Program-made: the position numbers and the translations under genes | Assembly (NCBI RefSeq): GCF_014205155.1 | Contig: NZ_JACHMX010000001.1 | Location: 3,472,001-3,536,000, forward strand | Source of the DNA: Amycolatopsis umgeniensis | GTDB taxonomy: Bacteria > Actinomycetota > Actinomycetes > Mycobacteriales > Pseudonocardiaceae | DNA: 64,000 nucleotides | Direction of reading: 5' to 3' | In this document: positions 44,200 through 53,584 of the stretch, one piece after another | Layout: each line of letters opens with the position of its first letter | Position numbering within the stretch: the first letter of the stretch is position 1 | The notes under the pieces: model-generated | Seen by the model: the letters and a program-made list of their open reading frames with translations, nothing else | What the model was told of the DNA's origin: nothing | Databases searched by the model: none

Positions 44200-45158
44200 G
44201 CACCACGGATTCGGCGAGCCAGGCCGCTCAGCGGACGGACGCCGCTGACGAGGCCGAGGCGCGCCGTCTCGACGACGAGCAGCGGCTCGCCGAAGCACAG
44301 GAAAGCCGTGTCCGGGGCGGTGGCAAGCGACCGGACTGGTCGCCGCTGCCCCGCCGGGCGGGCCTCAAGCCCAACGCGTCCCCGCTGTTCTCGCTCCGCA
44401 CCCCGATCCCCGCGCGCTGGCGGTGGACGCTGGCGGTGGCCTCGTTCGCGATCCCGCTGCTGATCTGGGTGACACTGAACGCGCTGGGCACCATCAAGCC
44501 GACGTTCCTGCCGACCCCGGTCGCGGTGTTCGACGCGCTGCTGAAGATGGCCGAGTCCGGCGAACTGTTCAGCGACCTCTGGGCGACCACCCAGCGGGTG
44601 CTGCTCGGTTTCGGGCTCGCGATCCTCGTCTCGATCCCGCTCGGCATCGTGATGGGGACGTTCAACGCGGGACTGGCGCTGTTCGAGCCGGTCATCGCGA
44701 TGCTGCGCTACCTGCCGGCGAGCGCGTTCATCCCGCTGCTGATGATCTGGCTCGGCCTCGGCGAACCGTCGAAGGTCGCCGTCCTGTTCCTCGGCACGGT
44801 CTTCTTCAACACGCTGATGACGGCAGACGCCGTCCGCGGGGTGCCGCGTTCGCTGATCGACGTGTCCTACACGCTCGGCGCGCGGCGCGGTGAGGTCCTG
44901 CGCAAGGTGATCGTCCCGCACGCGCTGCCCGGCATGATCGACGCGACCCGCGTCAACGCCGCGGCCGCGTGGAACTTCGTGGTGGTCGCCGAACTGATCA
45001 ACGCCACCGCGGGCCTCGGCCTGCGGATCATGCGGGCGCAGCGGTTCACCCAGACCGACCGGATCTTCGCGCTGCTGATCGTGATCGGCCTGCTCGGACT
45101 GATCATCGACATCGCGTTGCGGCAGCTGCGGACACGCGTCGGGAAGTGGGCGGCATGA
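44196..45158 (+). CDS. ABC transporter permease (NitT/TauT type)
   Basis: A 320-aa membrane subunit with an unusually long hydrophilic N-terminus (about 70 residues, rich in Glu, Arg and Ala) before TM1 (WRWTLAVASFAIPLLIWVTL). The coupling EAA loop is DVSYTLGARRGEVLRKVIVPHALPGMIDATRV-type. About six TM segments. Works with the flanking binding protein and ATPase. ATGA overlap with the next gene. Confidence 0.92.
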   Translation: MSTTDSASQAAQRTDAADEAEARRLDDEQRLAEAQESRVRGGGKRPDWSPLPRRAGLKPNASPLFSLRTPIPARWRWTLAVASFAIPLLIWVTLNALGTIKPTFLPTPVAVFDALLKMAESGELFSDLWATTQRVLLGFGLAILVSIPLGIVMGTFNAGLALFEPVIAMLRYLPASAFIPLLMIWLGLGEPSKVAVLFLGTVFFNTLMTADAVRGVPRSLIDVSYTLGARRGEVLRKVIVPHALPGMIDATRVNAAAAWNFVVVAELINATAGLGLRIMRAQRFTQTDRIFALLIVIGLLGLIIDIALRQLRTRVGKWAA

Positions 45159-45931
45159 CGCTTCAGCTGAAGGCCGTCGCCAAGGACTACACGGTCCGCG
45201 GCAAGACCACGCGGGCTCTCGACGGGATCGACCTCGACATCGCGCGCGGCGACTTCGTCTGCGTGGTCGGCGCGAGCGGGTCCGGCAAGTCGACCCTGCT
45301 CTCGCTGATCGCCGGGCTGGCCGAACCGTCCGAGGGCCTGATCACCCTCGACGGCGACGCGGTGACCGGGCCCGGCCCCGATCGCGGGCTGGTGTTCCAG
45401 CACGGGGCGCTGTACCCGTGGCGTTCGGTGGAGAGCAACGTCGCTTTCGGGCTCGAACTGCTGAGCCTCGACAAGGCCGAGCGAGCTCGCCGCGTCGACT
45501 GGTATCTCGAAGAGACCGGGCTCGACGGTTTGCGGAAGTCGTTGCCCAAACAGCTTTCCGGCGGTCAGAAACAGCGGGTCGCGATCGCGCGGGCGCTGGC
45601 GTGCGAACCCGACGTCCTGCTGCTGGACGAACCTTTCGGCGCGCTGGACGTCCAGACCAAAGAGGACATGCAGGTCCTGATCCGCCGGATCTGGACCGAC
45701 ACCGGCACCACCGTGCTGATGGTGACCCACGACGTCGAAGAGGCCGTGTTCCTCGGAAGACGCGTCGTGGTGCTGGCCTCGGACCCCGGCCGCGTGGCCG
45801 CCGACATCGTGGTCGACCTGCCCGATGAACGCGACCTCGCGGTCAAACGCGCGCCGGAGTTCCTTTCGTTGCGCGCGTCCATCGAAGACCTCGTCCGGGA
45901 ACAGCACCGCGGACACCTCGGGCGTAGCTGA
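45155..45931 (+). CDS. ABC transporter ATP-binding protein (NitT/TauT type)
   Basis: A 258-aa ATPase. Walker A GASGSGKST near residue 39, Q-loop LVFQHGALYPW, signature LSGGQKQRVAIARAL, Walker B VLLLDEPFGALD and switch His VTHDVEEAVFL, all canonical for SsuB/TauB/NrtD-like subunits. The ATG at 45155 overlaps the permease stop. Only 14 bp separate its stop from the start of the NIT-domain sensor, so transporter and conservon are probably co-transcribed. Confidence 0.94.
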   Translation: MTLQLKAVAKDYTVRGKTTRALDGIDLDIARGDFVCVVGASGSGKSTLLSLIAGLAEPSEGLITLDGDAVTGPGPDRGLVFQHGALYPWRSVESNVAFGLELLSLDKAERARRVDWYLEETGLDGLRKSLPKQLSGGQKQRVAIARALACEPDVLLLDEPFGALDVQTKEDMQVLIRRIWTDTGTTVLMVTHDVEEAVFLGRRVVVLASDPGRVAADIVVDLPDERDLAVKRAPEFLSLRASIEDLVREQHRGHLGRS

Positions 45932-45945
45932 GAAGAAAGGTGATC

Positions 45946-48621
45946 ATGAGGCACGGGAAGACCCGGCCGGAACGCACCCCGCGTTCCGGGTTGCTCGGCA
46001 GACTCGGCATCCGGGGCAAGCTCAACCTGCTCCTGATGTTGCCGCTGACCGCCGTGGTCCTGGTGTCGGTGCCTTACGTCGCCGGGGAGATCGACGACGC
46101 CCGGTCCGCCCGCACCACCGCCGACGTCGCGTCACAGGCCCGTGCCCTCGGCACGCTGGCGTGGGAACTGCAGCGGGAACGGCTGCTGACGGCGCACTAC
46201 ATCGCGTCTTCGACGGCCAGCAGCGGCGCGATGCTGAAGCAGCAGGGCGTCGTCGCGGACACGGTGAACCGGGTGCGTTCGCAGCTGAGCGCCGACGCGC
46301 CGGAGGAGCTCGCGGCCGCCCTCGTGCGAATCGGGTCGCTGAGCGAGATCCGGGAGAACGCGCTCCGGCGCGGTGCCTCGCTGGACAGCGTGGCGCGGAC
46401 CTATCACGCGGTGATCGACGCGGTCATCAACTCGCTCCGCCTCGTCCCGCAGCAGACCAGTGACGCGGAGGGCACCCGGCAGCTGACCGCGCTCGACGCG
46501 CTGCTGCGCGCGAACGAGGAGAACTCGCTGCGCGGGATGGCGCTGATCATCGTGCTGGTCACGCCCGAATCCGGGAAACCGGTGCTGGACGACGCGAAGC
46601 AGCAGTCGTCGCTGTTCCTCGAACGGTTCGTGCAGCAGGCCGACGTCACCCAGGCGACGCAGGTCGTCTCGGTCGAGCAGGGCGAGACGGGCCGCCGGGT
46701 CGACGCGCTGGAAGCCAAGCTCCCGGACACCCGCGGCGCACAGGCCGTGCAGACACTGCTGCCGGACATCCTCGGCGCCGTCGAGGCCCAGTCGAACCAG
46801 CGACGACTCGCCCAGGACGAGGTCACCACCGGCATCACCGACGCGGCGACCGCGCGAGCGGACGCCGCGCAGAACCTGGCGTGGACGATCGGTGCCGGTG
46901 CCGGTGTGCTGTTCCTGCTGGTCGGTGGTCTCGCGATCGCGGTCAGCCGGTCGATCGCGGATCCGCTGCGGAAGCTGACCACGGCGGCGACGTCGGTCGC
47001 CGACCTCGCGAGTACCGAACTGGTCCGCGTCACCGACACCGAGCAGGCCGAGGAGCTCGCGCCACGGCTCGCCACCATCGACGTGTCCTCCCAGGACGAA
47101 CTCGGCAAGCTGGCCGAAGCGTTCAACCGGGTGCAGGCCACCGCGGCCGAACTGGTGGAACGGCAGGCCGTCACGCGGCGCAACGTCGGCCTCATGTTCG
47201 CCAACGTCGCGAAGCGGACGCAGAACCTGGTGGGCAGGCAGCTAGCGCTGGTCGACGAGCTGGAGCGCAACGAGCAGGACGTCGCCCTGCTGGCGAGCCT
47301 CTACCGGCTCGACCACCTCTCCACCCGTCTGCGCCGGAACGCGGACAACCTGCTCGTCGTTTCGGGAAACCGTGACGAGGCGAGGATTTCCGGGCCGATC
47401 GAGCTTTCGACGGCGCTGCGTTCGGCGCTCGCGGAGATCGAGGACTACCAGCGGGTCCGGCTGGGCTCGATGGGCGACGTCCTGCTGTCTTCGCCGTTCG
47501 GTTCGGATCTGGTGCTGATCTTCGCCGAGCTGCTGGAGAACGCGACGTCGTTCTCCCCGCCGGAGTCCTTTGTGGACGTCGGCACGAAGATCCTGCCCGA
47601 CGGCTCCTGCCTGATCGTGATCGTCGACCAGGGCATCGGCATGACCGCCGAACGGCTCGCCGAGGAGAACCGGCGGCTGGTCGAACGCGAGCGGCTCGAA
47701 CTCGCGCCGACCAGTGTGCTCGGGCTGTTCGTGGTCGGACGGCTCGCGCGGCGGCACGGGCTCAAGGTCGAGCTGACCGAAACCGAACCGGGCGCCGGTA
47801 TCACCGCGCGGATCGCCGTCCCGCCGGATCTGCTGACCTATCGGCAGCCCGTGCAGAAGCCCGTCCCGCCGCCGGCGTGGCCGACGGCGGAGCCGGGCGA
47901 CGAGCCCACCCCGCCGCAAGCCCCGCCCCAGCCTCGGGAAAGGGCGTCCGGGCGGGAGCTGCCGACACTGGCGATCGCCGGGATGATCCCGCGCGATGGT
48001 CAGCCCCCCAAGGACTTCCGGTGGTTCCGCAAGACCGACCGGGGAATTCCGGAGCCGATGCCGATGCCGGAACCCGTGCCGTCACCCGCACCACTGCCCG
48101 AACCCTTGCCCGCCTTCGAAGCTCCCGCGCCGACACTGACCGCCGCCGATTCCGGGGAGACCCGCGGCGGGCTGAGGCGACGGGTCAAGGGCGCGCAGCT
48201 TCCCGGTGCCCCCGAAGCACCGTCGCGGCAGAAGTCCAGGCATGATCCAGAGGCGGCCAAAGCGGCCTTCGACGGGTTCGAGGCCGGACTCGCGAAGGCA
48301 GCCGTTCCGCCGCAAGCCCCGCCGCCGCCGGTGAGCCCACCGGCGGGCAATCCGATACCGACGCCGATGCCGACCCCGACACCGGTGCCCGCCGCCTCGC
48401 GCGGCGGTCTCACCAGACGGGTCCCCGGTGCCCAGCTGGCGCCGGGACTGGCGAAGGGACCGGCCGCGCGCCACCAGACCGCGCGGGCGGCACTGAACAC
48501 CACCAAGCCCAAGGGCATGCGTGACCCCGAGGCCGAGCGTGCCGCGTTCGACGCCTTCAGTGACGGGTTGGAGAAAGCCGTCAACCCGGAGATGGAACAG
48601 AGAGAGAAGAGCAAGAGATGA
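45946..48621 (+). CDS. cvnA: NIT-domain sensor histidine kinase-like protein (CvnA)
   Basis: An 891-aa conservon sensor. TM1 about 27-47; extracytoplasmic nitrate/nitrite-sensing-like (NIT) domain about 50-305; TM2 about 311-333; HAMP; dimerisation region LYRLDHLSTRLRRNADNLLVV; and HATPase (N box ELLENATSFSPP near 528-539, G1 DQGIGM near 561). A Pro-rich C-terminus of about 250 residues has a module present twice: GGL(R/T)RRV.GAQL (near 738 and 819), each followed by DPE..AAFD.F..GL.KA. No response regulator is present; conservons signal through the CvnB-CvnD proteins. AAAGG precedes the ATG at 45946. Confidence 0.92.
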   Translation: MRHGKTRPERTPRSGLLGRLGIRGKLNLLLMLPLTAVVLVSVPYVAGEIDDARSARTTADVASQARALGTLAWELQRERLLTAHYIASSTASSGAMLKQQGVVADTVNRVRSQLSADAPEELAAALVRIGSLSEIRENALRRGASLDSVARTYHAVIDAVINSLRLVPQQTSDAEGTRQLTALDALLRANEENSLRGMALIIVLVTPESGKPVLDDAKQQSSLFLERFVQQADVTQATQVVSVEQGETGRRVDALEAKLPDTRGAQAVQTLLPDILGAVEAQSNQRRLAQDEVTTGITDAATARADAAQNLAWTIGAGAGVLFLLVGGLAIAVSRSIADPLRKLTTAATSVADLASTELVRVTDTEQAEELAPRLATIDVSSQDELGKLAEAFNRVQATAAELVERQAVTRRNVGLMFANVAKRTQNLVGRQLALVDELERNEQDVALLASLYRLDHLSTRLRRNADNLLVVSGNRDEARISGPIELSTALRSALAEIEDYQRVRLGSMGDVLLSSPFGSDLVLIFAELLENATSFSPPESFVDVGTKILPDGSCLIVIVDQGIGMTAERLAEENRRLVERERLELAPTSVLGLFVVGRLARRHGLKVELTETEPGAGITARIAVPPDLLTYRQPVQKPVPPPAWPTAEPGDEPTPPQAPPQPRERASGRELPTLAIAGMIPRDGQPPKDFRWFRKTDRGIPEPMPMPEPVPSPAPLPEPLPAFEAPAPTLTAADSGETRGGLRRRVKGAQLPGAPEAPSRQKSRHDPEAAKAAFDGFEAGLAKAAVPPQAPPPPVSPPAGNPIPTPMPTPTPVPAASRGGLTRRVPGAQLAPGLAKGPAARHQTARAALNTTKPKGMRDPEAERAAFDAFSDGLEKAVNPEMEQREKSKR

Positions 48622-49043
48622 CGACCGGAGTCAGCGTCGAAGCCCGGAATTTCAACTGGTTGGTGACGCGCTTCGCACAGAACACGGCGAGCGCGATGGG
48701 CGCGATCGCCGTCTCGGCCGACGGCCTGCTGATCGCGATGTCGTCCGAGCTGGAACGCGCCAACGCGGACCGGCTGGCCGCGATCTGCTCGGCGATGCTC
48801 GGCCTGGCACACGGTGTCTCCGAGAGCCACCCGCTCGGTTCGCCCGACAAGATCATCATCGAACTGGAGCAGGGCTACCTGCTGGTCTGCACGATCAGCA
48901 TCGGTTGCTCGCTCGGTGTGCTCGCCACCAAGCAGGCCAGCCTCGGCACGATCGCCTACGAGATGGCGATGTTCGCCAACCGGGCCACCGAGGTGCTCAC
49001 CCCCGCGCTGATCGAGGAACTCAAGAAGAGCGTCGGCAGCTGA
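48618..49043 (+). CDS. cvnB: roadblock/LC7 protein (CvnB)
   Basis: A 141-aa roadblock-fold protein (FNWLVTRFAQNTASAMGAIAVSADGLLIAMSS) that in conservons acts with the GTPase, perhaps as a GTPase-activating partner like MglB. Its ATG overlaps the CvnA stop by 4 bp. Confidence 0.93.
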   Translation: MTTGVSVEARNFNWLVTRFAQNTASAMGAIAVSADGLLIAMSSELERANADRLAAICSAMLGLAHGVSESHPLGSPDKIIIELEQGYLLVCTISIGCSLGVLATKQASLGTIAYEMAMFANRATEVLTPALIEELKKSVGS

Positions 49044-49063
49044 ACTGACGAGGGGATAAGGGA

Positions 49064-49444
49064 ATGAGCGACGACCAGGTACCCCGACCGAGAGGGGCCG
49101 AACAGGGCATCTCGCCGCTGCGCCCGTACCTGCTCACCGCCGGCCGCGCGCAGCCGGTGGACGGCACGCTCGAAATCGAGGCACAGGTGCTCACGAGCAG
49201 GCTCGGCGCGGCGTCGCAGGCGAGGCTGACCTTCGAACGACGGGAGATCGTTTCCCTTTGCCGGGACACGAAATCCGTCGCCGAAGTGGCGGCGATGCTC
49301 GGCCTGCACATCGGCGTGGCCCGGGTGCTCGTGGCGGATCTCGCCGCGCTCGGCTACGTCGTGCTCCGGCGTCCGGCCGGAGCTCTCACCCAGGACCTCG
49401 GCATGATCGAAAGGGTCATTCGTGGACTCGAAGCAATTCGCTGA
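49064..49444 (+). CDS. cvnC: DUF742 protein (CvnC)
   Basis: A 126-aa protein of the DUF742 family, with SPLRPYLLTAGRAQPV as the conserved start and a winged-helix-like body (REIVSLCRDTKSVAEVAAMLGLHIGVARVLVADLAALGYV). It lies 20 bp after cvnB, with GAGGGG upstream, and overlaps cvnD by 23 bp. Confidence 0.93.
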   Translation: MSDDQVPRPRGAEQGISPLRPYLLTAGRAQPVDGTLEIEAQVLTSRLGAASQARLTFERREIVSLCRDTKSVAEVAAMLGLHIGVARVLVADLAALGYVVLRRPAGALTQDLGMIERVIRGLEAIR

Positions 49445-50015
49445 ACCGGCGTCGGCGAGGCCGCCGACACCGGTCAAAATCGTCATCGCGGGCGGATTCG
49501 GCGTCGGCAAGACGACCACCGTCGGCGCGATCTCGGAGATCAAACCGCTGACGACCGAGGCCGCCATGACCTCGGCGGGCGCGGCCGTCGACGGACCGGG
49601 CGGGGAGGTGCCGTCGAAGACCACCACCACGGTGGCGCTGGACTTCGGCTGCCTCACCATCGACAACGAGGTGAAGCTGTACCTCTTCGGCACGCCGGGC
49701 CAGGACCGGTTCGGATTCATGTGGCACGACCTGGTGCTCGGCGCGCTGGGCGCGCTCGTCATCGTCGACACCCGGCGGCTCGACGACTGCTATCCGGCCG
49801 TCGACTACTTCGAGAAGGCCGGTTTGCCTTTCGTGGTCGGAGTGAACGTCTTCGACGGTTCCCTCAAGCACGATCTCGAGGACGTGCGCTGGGCGCTCGC
49901 GGTGAGCGAGGACGTCCCGCTGATCACCTTCGACGCACGGCAGCGCCTTTCGGTCAGGGACGCGCTGCTCGCCGTCCTGCACAACACCTACCGGCGGGCG
50001 TCCGCCGCGTCCTGA
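49422..50015 (+). CDS. cvnD: small GTP-binding protein (CvnD)
   Basis: A 197-aa GTPase of the MglA/CvnD group. G1 is GGFGVGKTTT near residue 25; G3 is LFGTPGQDRFGFMW; the G4 position reads VGVNVFDG instead of NKxD, which is usual for this family. It is read from a GTG inside the cvnC 3' end. Last gene of the operon; the downstream TetR gene is convergent. Confidence 0.93.
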   Translation: MDSKQFAEPASARPPTPVKIVIAGGFGVGKTTTVGAISEIKPLTTEAAMTSAGAAVDGPGGEVPSKTTTTVALDFGCLTIDNEVKLYLFGTPGQDRFGFMWHDLVLGALGALVIVDTRRLDDCYPAVDYFEKAGLPFVVGVNVFDGSLKHDLEDVRWALAVSEDVPLITFDARQRLSVRDALLAVLHNTYRRASAAS

Positions 50016-50030
50016 CGCGGCGCGGCCCGC

Positions 50031-50651
50031 TCAGCCCGGCCGGGTGATGGCGGCCAGCATCAGGGCACGGAGTTCGGCGGCGACGTCGGCGACCGGTAAC
50101 GGCGGCGTATGTGCCTGCCACTCGCGCAGCAGACCGGTCGCCGCGCCGACGAGCGCTATCGCGGTCAGGTGATAGTCGCGGTCCGGTGCGACGCCGCCCA
50201 GGGCGGCGTGCCGGGCCTCGGCCTCGATGAACGCGGCCCACCGGTCGACCCATTCCTGGTGCTGCGCCTCCAAAGCCGCGCTGACGCCGACGGCTTCGAC
50301 GTAGTTCAGCCGCGGCATCCGGGGGTCCGAGGTCACCGTGCCGACGAAGACGTCCAGCAGTGTCCCGATCCTGGTGACCGCGTCGGCGCCCTCCAGGCGT
50401 TCCAGGACACCGGTGACGTGCTCCAGCGCGAGGGCGTTGATGCGCTCGTGCAGGGTCAGCAGCACCTTCTCCTTGCTCTCGAACTCCTCGTAGAAGTTCC
50501 GCGTCGAGACGCCGGCGCGCGTGCACAACTCGGTGATCTTCGCCTGCTGGTAGCCCGTCGAAGTGAACAGGTCCAGGGCCGCCACGAGCAGGCGTTCGCG
50601 CCGTTCGGCGCGCCGCTGCTCGGGTGCGACCCCGCCGTATGTGCGGGCCAC
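50031..50651 (-). CDS. TetR-family regulator of secreted lipase
   Basis: A 206-aa repressor with HTH FTSTGYQQAKITELCTRAGVSTRNFYEEFESKEKVLLTLHERI. The GTG at 50651 has GGGAGG upstream at good spacing; GTG 50696 is too far and would overlap the lipase promoter. It diverges from a secreted lipase gene. Confidence 0.87.
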   Translation of the reverse strand: MARTYGGVAPEQRRAERRERLLVAALDLFTSTGYQQAKITELCTRAGVSTRNFYEEFESKEKVLLTLHERINALALEHVTGVLERLEGADAVTRIGTLLDVFVGTVTSDPRMPRLNYVEAVGVSAALEAQHQEWVDRWAAFIEAEARHAALGGVAPDRDYHLTAIALVGAATGLLREWQAHTPPLPVADVAAELRALMLAAITRPG

Positions 50652-50679
50652 TCGACCTCCCCCGATTCGGTAATAGGGA

Positions 50680-50709
50680 TTGCCAGATGCTACCAACAGC
50701 GCCTACATT
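50680..50709 (+). promoter_or_regulatory. lipase promoter
   Basis: TTGCCA (50680-50685), an 18-bp spacer and TACATT (50704-50709) form a sigma-70-like promoter 34 bp before the lipase GTG. GGTAAT upstream (near 50669) and ATTACC downstream (near 50722) are inverted and might be operator half-sites. Confidence 0.5.
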
Positions 50710-50742
50710 GCGAAAATCTCAATTACCAAACTGGAGGCAACG

Positions 50743-51834
50743 GTGCTTCGGACAGTTCTGGTCTCAGCCCTCGCAGCCGCCCTGATCGGCGCGCCCGCCG
50801 CGCAAGCCGCGCCGAACGCGCCAGGGGACCTGGTCGACTACAGGCCGGTGATCGCCACCGCCCCGGCGAAGGCCTGGAAACTCAACTACCGCTCCACCTC
50901 GGCCACCGGAAAGGCGAACACGGTGTCGGGCATCCTGCTGGTGCCGCACACGCCGTGGACGAAGGGGCCGCGTCCGCTGGTCAGCTACGCCGTCGGCACC
51001 CACGGCCTCGGCGACCGCTGCGCGCCGTCGACCCGGCTGACGAACGGGTCCGAGAACGAAGTCCTCCTGATGAGCCAAGCACTCTCGCGTGGCTGGGCGG
51101 TCGTCGTGACCGACTACGAAGGCCTCGGCACACCGGGTACGCACACCTACGCCGTCGGCCAGTCCGAAGGCCGGGCGGTCCTCGACGCCGCCCGCGCCGC
51201 CTCCCGTGTCCCCGAAGCAGGCCTGTCCAAGACCGGACCGGTCGGCGTTTTCGGTTACTCACAAGGAGGTCAGGCCGCGGCGTTCGCCGGCGAACTGCAG
51301 CCGTCCTACGCACCCGACGTCAACCTGGTCGGCGTCGCGGAAGGCGGTGTCCCGGCGGATCTGAACGCGGTCCTGAAGTTCAACGACGGCGGTCCTGCGT
51401 TCGGACTGGTGCTCGGCGCCGCAGTCGGCTACGCGACGGCGTACCCCGAACTACCCTTCAACGACGTGCTCAACGCGAAGGGCGAGAAGGCCGTCGCGAA
51501 GGTGAAGGAAGCGTGCGTCGTCGAACTCGGCGCGGCCGCACCTTTCGCGCGGCTCAACGACTTCACGACCGTGCCGAACGTTTCGTCCGACCCGCGCTGG
51601 CAGGCCCGACTCGGCGAGAACCTGGCGGGCAAGACCAAACCGGGCGCGCCGGTCTACCTGTACCACGCGTCGTTGGACGAGCTGATCCCGCTTTCGGTCG
51701 GCAAGGGCCTGCGCGACCGCTATCGCGCCCTCGGCGCCGACGTCACCTGGCAGGAGTTCCCGCTGCTGGAACACATCGGCGGCGTCTCGGCGGGCGGCCC
51801 GGTCGCGATGACCTGGCTGGGCACCAAGTTCTGA
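50743..51834 (+). CDS. secreted lipase (LIP family)
   Basis: A 363-aa extracellular alpha/beta hydrolase of the secretory lipase family (PF03583-like). The signal peptide MLRTVLVSALAAALIGAPAAQAA precedes the mature domain; nucleophile Ser is in GVFGYSQGGQAA, with the Asp in YHASLDELIP and His in LLEHIGG as the likely rest of the triad. CTGGAGG lies just before the GTG at 50743. Probably repressed by the divergent TetR. Confidence 0.88.
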   Translation: MLRTVLVSALAAALIGAPAAQAAPNAPGDLVDYRPVIATAPAKAWKLNYRSTSATGKANTVSGILLVPHTPWTKGPRPLVSYAVGTHGLGDRCAPSTRLTNGSENEVLLMSQALSRGWAVVVTDYEGLGTPGTHTYAVGQSEGRAVLDAARAASRVPEAGLSKTGPVGVFGYSQGGQAAAFAGELQPSYAPDVNLVGVAEGGVPADLNAVLKFNDGGPAFGLVLGAAVGYATAYPELPFNDVLNAKGEKAVAKVKEACVVELGAAAPFARLNDFTTVPNVSSDPRWQARLGENLAGKTKPGAPVYLYHASLDELIPLSVGKGLRDRYRALGADVTWQEFPLLEHIGGVSAGGPVAMTWLGTKF

Positions 51835-51861
51835 CGTCCCGGGTACGCCGCCGGGGATGAC

Positions 51862-51908
51862 GCGAAAGCCACTTTCGCAACCTTCAAGGTTGCGAAAGTG
51901 GCTTTCGC
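51862..51908. repeat. perfect 23-bp inverted repeat (GCGAAAGCC family)
   Basis: Arms 51862-51884 and 51886-51908 match perfectly about a single base, 28 bp after the lipase stop. Each arm is itself partly palindromic (GCGAAAGCCACTTTCGC). Same family as 19603-19655 and 29333-29385. Confidence 0.92.
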
Positions 51909-52015
51909 AACGCCTCCAGGCGCCACACACGCCCCTACAACGGGGGAGCAAGGGACCTTTAGTAACGCTAGTATTTCTAGCGGCGCTAGCGGATTGGAAC
52001 GCCGCATGGAACGAG

Positions 52016-52139
52016 CGGACGACACGCGTGACCAGACGGACGACACGCGCGACTGGAGGGACGACACGACCAAGGGCGGAGCGCCACGCGTGTCGTCCAT
52101 CGGATCACGCGTGTCGTCCATCCGATCACGCGCGTCGTC
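52016..52139. repeat. array of ACGCGTGTCGTCC units, three in each orientation
   Basis: The left half holds three copies of GGACGACACG (CGACACGCG) and the right half three inverted copies CGTGTCGTCC, with ATCACGCG linkers. The units are 15-20 bp and recall the nested repeat at 12427-12545. CTAG-rich sequence precedes it at about 51966-51992. No coding function; it lies between convergent lipase and ureD. Confidence 0.85.
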
Positions 52140-52175
52140 CCTTTCACGCCCGAAAGCCGACGAATCCGACCGGCG

Positions 52176-52880
52176 CTAGGGCGCGCCGAACACCCGGAGC
52201 GCGGTGACGGCGTCCGGCGCCAAGGACGTCGTGAGTGTTCCGCCCGCGGCCAATGACGTCCGCGACCACCACTCGCCGGACGCTTCGGGAACCGAGGGGC
52301 CGCCGACGACCAGATCGGTCGCGAGCACCCGCCGTCCGGCCAGATGCGCGAGGCTGGAGTCCAAAGTGGAGTCCCCGATCTCCAGCGTTTGCCGCAGCAC
52401 AGGGACTTCGCCACGTGTCACGTGCTGCGTGGTCACCAGGGACCCAGGCCGCTCACCGGCCCTGCCGAGAACGAGCACCTCCCGCGTGTGCAGGTACGCG
52501 TCGGCCGCCAGAGCCGCGGTGAACACCGCGCGGTGCCGGGCCCTGGCGGTCACGACGGTCGGCTCCGGCAGGTACTCCAGCGAGCCGCCGTCCTCCACGA
52601 CGACGTCCACTTCGGTCACACTCTCTTCGCCGTGCAACCCAGGCAGCGCGATGGTCGCCGCGACTCCGGAGAGCCGCAGCGAAGCACCGGGGCCGACGTG
52701 GATGGTCAACTTCAGTTCGTCGCCCCCCAAAGGCGAGGTCGCCGAGTTGACCAGATGCACGATCGCCGCCACACCGGCGCCCCGTTTGGGAAGGAGCGTG
52801 AGCGGCGCCATCGAGCGCAGCTCACGCAGTACGGTCCGGCCGCCCTCGAAGCAGGCGGTCAGCCGCGCGTGCGCCTTCAC
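52176..52880 (-). CDS. ureD: urease accessory protein UreD
   Basis: A 234-aa nickel-incorporation chaperone that binds apo-urease first. Family features include [34 protein letters not shown] and [10 protein letters not shown]. It is the last gene of ureABCFGD. The GTG at 52880 overlaps the ureG stop (GTGA); reading upstream to 52913 would overlap ureG without gain. Confidence 0.92.
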   Translation of the reverse strand: MKAHARLTACFEGGRTVLRELRSMAPLTLLPKRGAGVAAIVHLVNSATSPLGGDELKLTIHVGPGASLRLSGVAATIALPGLHGEESVTEVDVVVEDGGSLEYLPEPTVVTARARHRAVFTAALAADAYLHTREVLVLGRAGERPGSLVTTQHVTRGEVPVLRQTLEIGDSTLDSSLAHLAGRRVLATDLVVGGPSVPEASGEWWSRTSLAAGGTLTTSLAPDAVTALRVFGAP

Positions 52881-53584
52881 CCCGCGCGGACCGGGAGCAG
52901 CGAGCGGACCCAATCCGCGACAGCCGGCGCGTTCGGAGTGTCCACAAGGGACTGTGAGATCACCGGAAGCTCGCCGCGCATGCGGTGCGCGTCCGAGGTC
53001 ATCACGTCCAGATCCGCGTTGACCAGATGCGCGATGTCGATCTTGTTGATCACCAGCAGATCCGCGGTCGTCACACCCGGCCCGCCCTTGCGCGGCACCT
53101 TGTCACCACCCGCGACGTCGACCACGAAGACCTGGCTGTCGGCGAGCCCCCGGCTGAAAACCGCGGTGAGGTTGTCTCCGCCGCTTTCGATGATCACCAG
53201 GTCCAGCCCAGGAAAGCGCTCCTCGAGCAATTCGACCGCGTCGAGGTTCGCGGTGATGTCGTCGCGGATCGCGGTATGCGGGCAAGCGCCGGTCTGCACG
53301 GCCTCGATCCGTTCCGGGTCGAGCACCCCGGCCTTGCGCAGGAAGTCGGCGTCCTCGGTGGTGTAGATGTCGTTGGTGACGACGGCGAGGTTCACCTCGT
53401 CGCCGAGCGCCCGGCACAGCGCCGCGGTGAGCGCGGTCTTCCCGCTGCCCACCGGCCCGCCGATACCGATCCGGTAGGCGCGGCCCGCGGTCGGCGCCTG
53501 CTCGTAGTGATCGGGTTCGGCGGCCGTCGGGTCGAAGTTGACCGGGTGGACGTGCCCGTGGCCGTGACCGTGCTCAACTGGCAA
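52877..53584 (-). CDS. ureG: urease accessory GTPase UreG
   Basis: SIMIBI-class GTPase delivering nickel to urease. About 235 aa. It has a His-rich N-terminus ([11 protein letters not shown]), P-loop [18 protein letters not shown], the Cys-Pro-His nickel site in [12 protein letters not shown], and the family motif ESGGDNL and [10 protein letters not shown] (G4 NKID). The best start is TTG at 53584 with AAGGAAGAGG upstream; it overlaps the ureF end by 11 bp. Confidence 0.93.
   Translation of the reverse strand: MPVEHGHGHGHVHPVNFDPTAAEPDHYEQAPTAGRAYRIGIGGPVGSGKTALTAALCRALGDEVNLAVVTNDIYTTEDADFLRKAGVLDPERIEAVQTGACPHTAIRDDITANLDAVELLEERFPGLDLVIIESGGDNLTAVFSRGLADSQVFVVDVAGGDKVPRKGGPGVTTADLLVINKIDIAHLVNADLDVMTSDAHRMRGELPVISQSLVDTPNAPAVADWVRSLLPVRAG

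Noticed and set aside
52016..52139. Possible CRISPR array
   Set aside because: Units are only 10-20 bp, occur in both orientations, lack unique spacers of equal length, and there are no cas genes.
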